From JBLHGN01 sp047616325 (GTDB lineage Bacteria > Pseudomonadota > Gammaproteobacteria > Pseudomonadales > Cellvibrionaceae), in the NCBI GenBank assembly GCA_047616325.1, contig JBLHGN010000224.1, positions 1 to 6,072 of the forward strand: DNA of 6,072 bases. Direction: 5' to 3'. The notes under the pieces are model-generated. The model did not search any database. It saw only the letters and a list, made by a program, of their open reading frames with translations, and had not been told where the DNA came from. Within the stretch, counting starts at the first letter, position 1. Each line of letters begins with the position of its first letter. The translations under genes were made by a program, and so were the position numbers. Positions 5,867 to 6,072 of this stretch are shown piece by piece.

Positions 5867-5874
5867 GAAGTGTA
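5861..5874 (-). promoter_or_regulatory. RstA-box-like operator overlapping the -35 box
   Basis: Minus strand TACACTTCTTTACA: two TACA half-sites spaced 10 bp, one helical turn, as OmpR-type regulators bind. The E. coli RstA box, as I recall it, is TACATNTNGTTACA; 10 of the 12 fixed positions match. It overlaps the -35 element, consistent with either class II activation or repression by the operon's own regulator. Confidence 0.5.
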
Positions 5875-5914
5875 ATTCACCGCACCAGCGCACAATATTT
5901 ATTCGCCCCTAGCT

Positions 5915-5929
5915 TTACACTCTTTAACA
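5915..5929 (+). promoter_or_regulatory. Second, inverted operator-like copy
   Basis: TTACACTCTTTAACA on the plus strand matches the proximal site (TTACACTTCTTTACA on the minus strand) at 12 of 15 positions, in opposite orientation about 40 bp further upstream. It also shows TACA/AACA half-sites 10 bp apart. It could be an upstream regulator site. Confidence 0.35.
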
Positions 5930-6015
5930 CAATATCGCAATTCAGTAACAGATTTTTACGGTGATGTTTCGTTAGCATAGGTCGCAACAGAATTGAACAA
6001 TTTAAAATTTATCAA

Positions 6016-6066
6016 TGGCAAATTATTAGATTTACGCAGTCTAACAGCTTGCCAATGGAAACATTG
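6016..6066. other. Overlapping imperfect hairpins at the window's right edge
   Basis: TGGCAA (6016-6021) pairs with TTGCCA (6049-6054), enclosing TTAGA (6026-6030) with TCTAA (6040-6044). An alternative stem, CAATG (6053-6057) with CATTG (6062-6066) around a GAAA loop, competes for part of it. The sequence is cut by the window end, so its purpose cannot be decided. Confidence 0.3.
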
Positions 6067-6072
6067 TGTTAA

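Noticed and set aside
5914..5964. Divergent plus-strand promoter and gene right of the operon
   Set aside because: A TTTACA occurs, but no -10 lies at the proper distance, and the ATG at 5964 opens only three codons.

Overview
The window looks like chromosomal DNA of a marine-type gammaproteobacterium. The RstA/RstB-like pair next to a DUF3019 gene and a MipA/OmpV-family gene, the overall codon use and the proline iminopeptidase all fit the Alteromonadales/Vibrionales/Cellvibrionales range. That placement is inference from family memory; no search was run.

Left part (1-1237). The window opens inside the last 43 codons of a transposase resembling the ISKra4 family. After a gap of about 200 bp comes a 194-aa secreted, acidic, cysteine-rich lipoprotein of unknown function (327-911). 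The following 326-bp gap holds a degenerate ~13-bp repeat and four perfect copies of a 12-bp repeat. The 12-bp repeat lies in frame inside a possible 35-aa small ORF (969-1076) that encodes Pro-Thr-Asn-Gly units and has a good Shine-Dalgarno match.

Middle (1238-2209). A complete proline iminopeptidase (pip, peptidase family S33) with its full catalytic triad. It converges on the operon to its right with only 26 bp between stop codons.

Right part (5874 down to 2236, minus strand). A tightly packed four-gene operon reads, in transcription order: MipA/OmpV-family outer-membrane protein, DUF3019 periplasmic protein, RstA-like response regulator, RstB-like sensor kinase. A clear sigma-70 promoter (TTTACA, 17 bp, TATAGA) precedes it. 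Its -35 box is overlapped by a sequence matching 10 of 12 fixed positions of the E. coli RstA box as I remember it, and a second, inverted copy lies about 40 bp upstream. The simplest reading is an autoregulated envelope-sensing cassette: the kinase senses a periplasmic cue, the regulator drives the operon, and the barrel protein and DUF3019 protein act as effectors or accessory sensors.

Most noteworthy points: the probable operator; the likely non-AUG (AUU) start of the DUF3019 gene, which restores a normal signal peptide; a ~70-residue Pro/Ser/Thr/Gly-rich insertion in the MipA-like barrel; and the tetrapeptide-repeat small ORF. The right edge (5875-6072) is AT-rich with no gene visible, and ends in overlapping imperfect hairpins.
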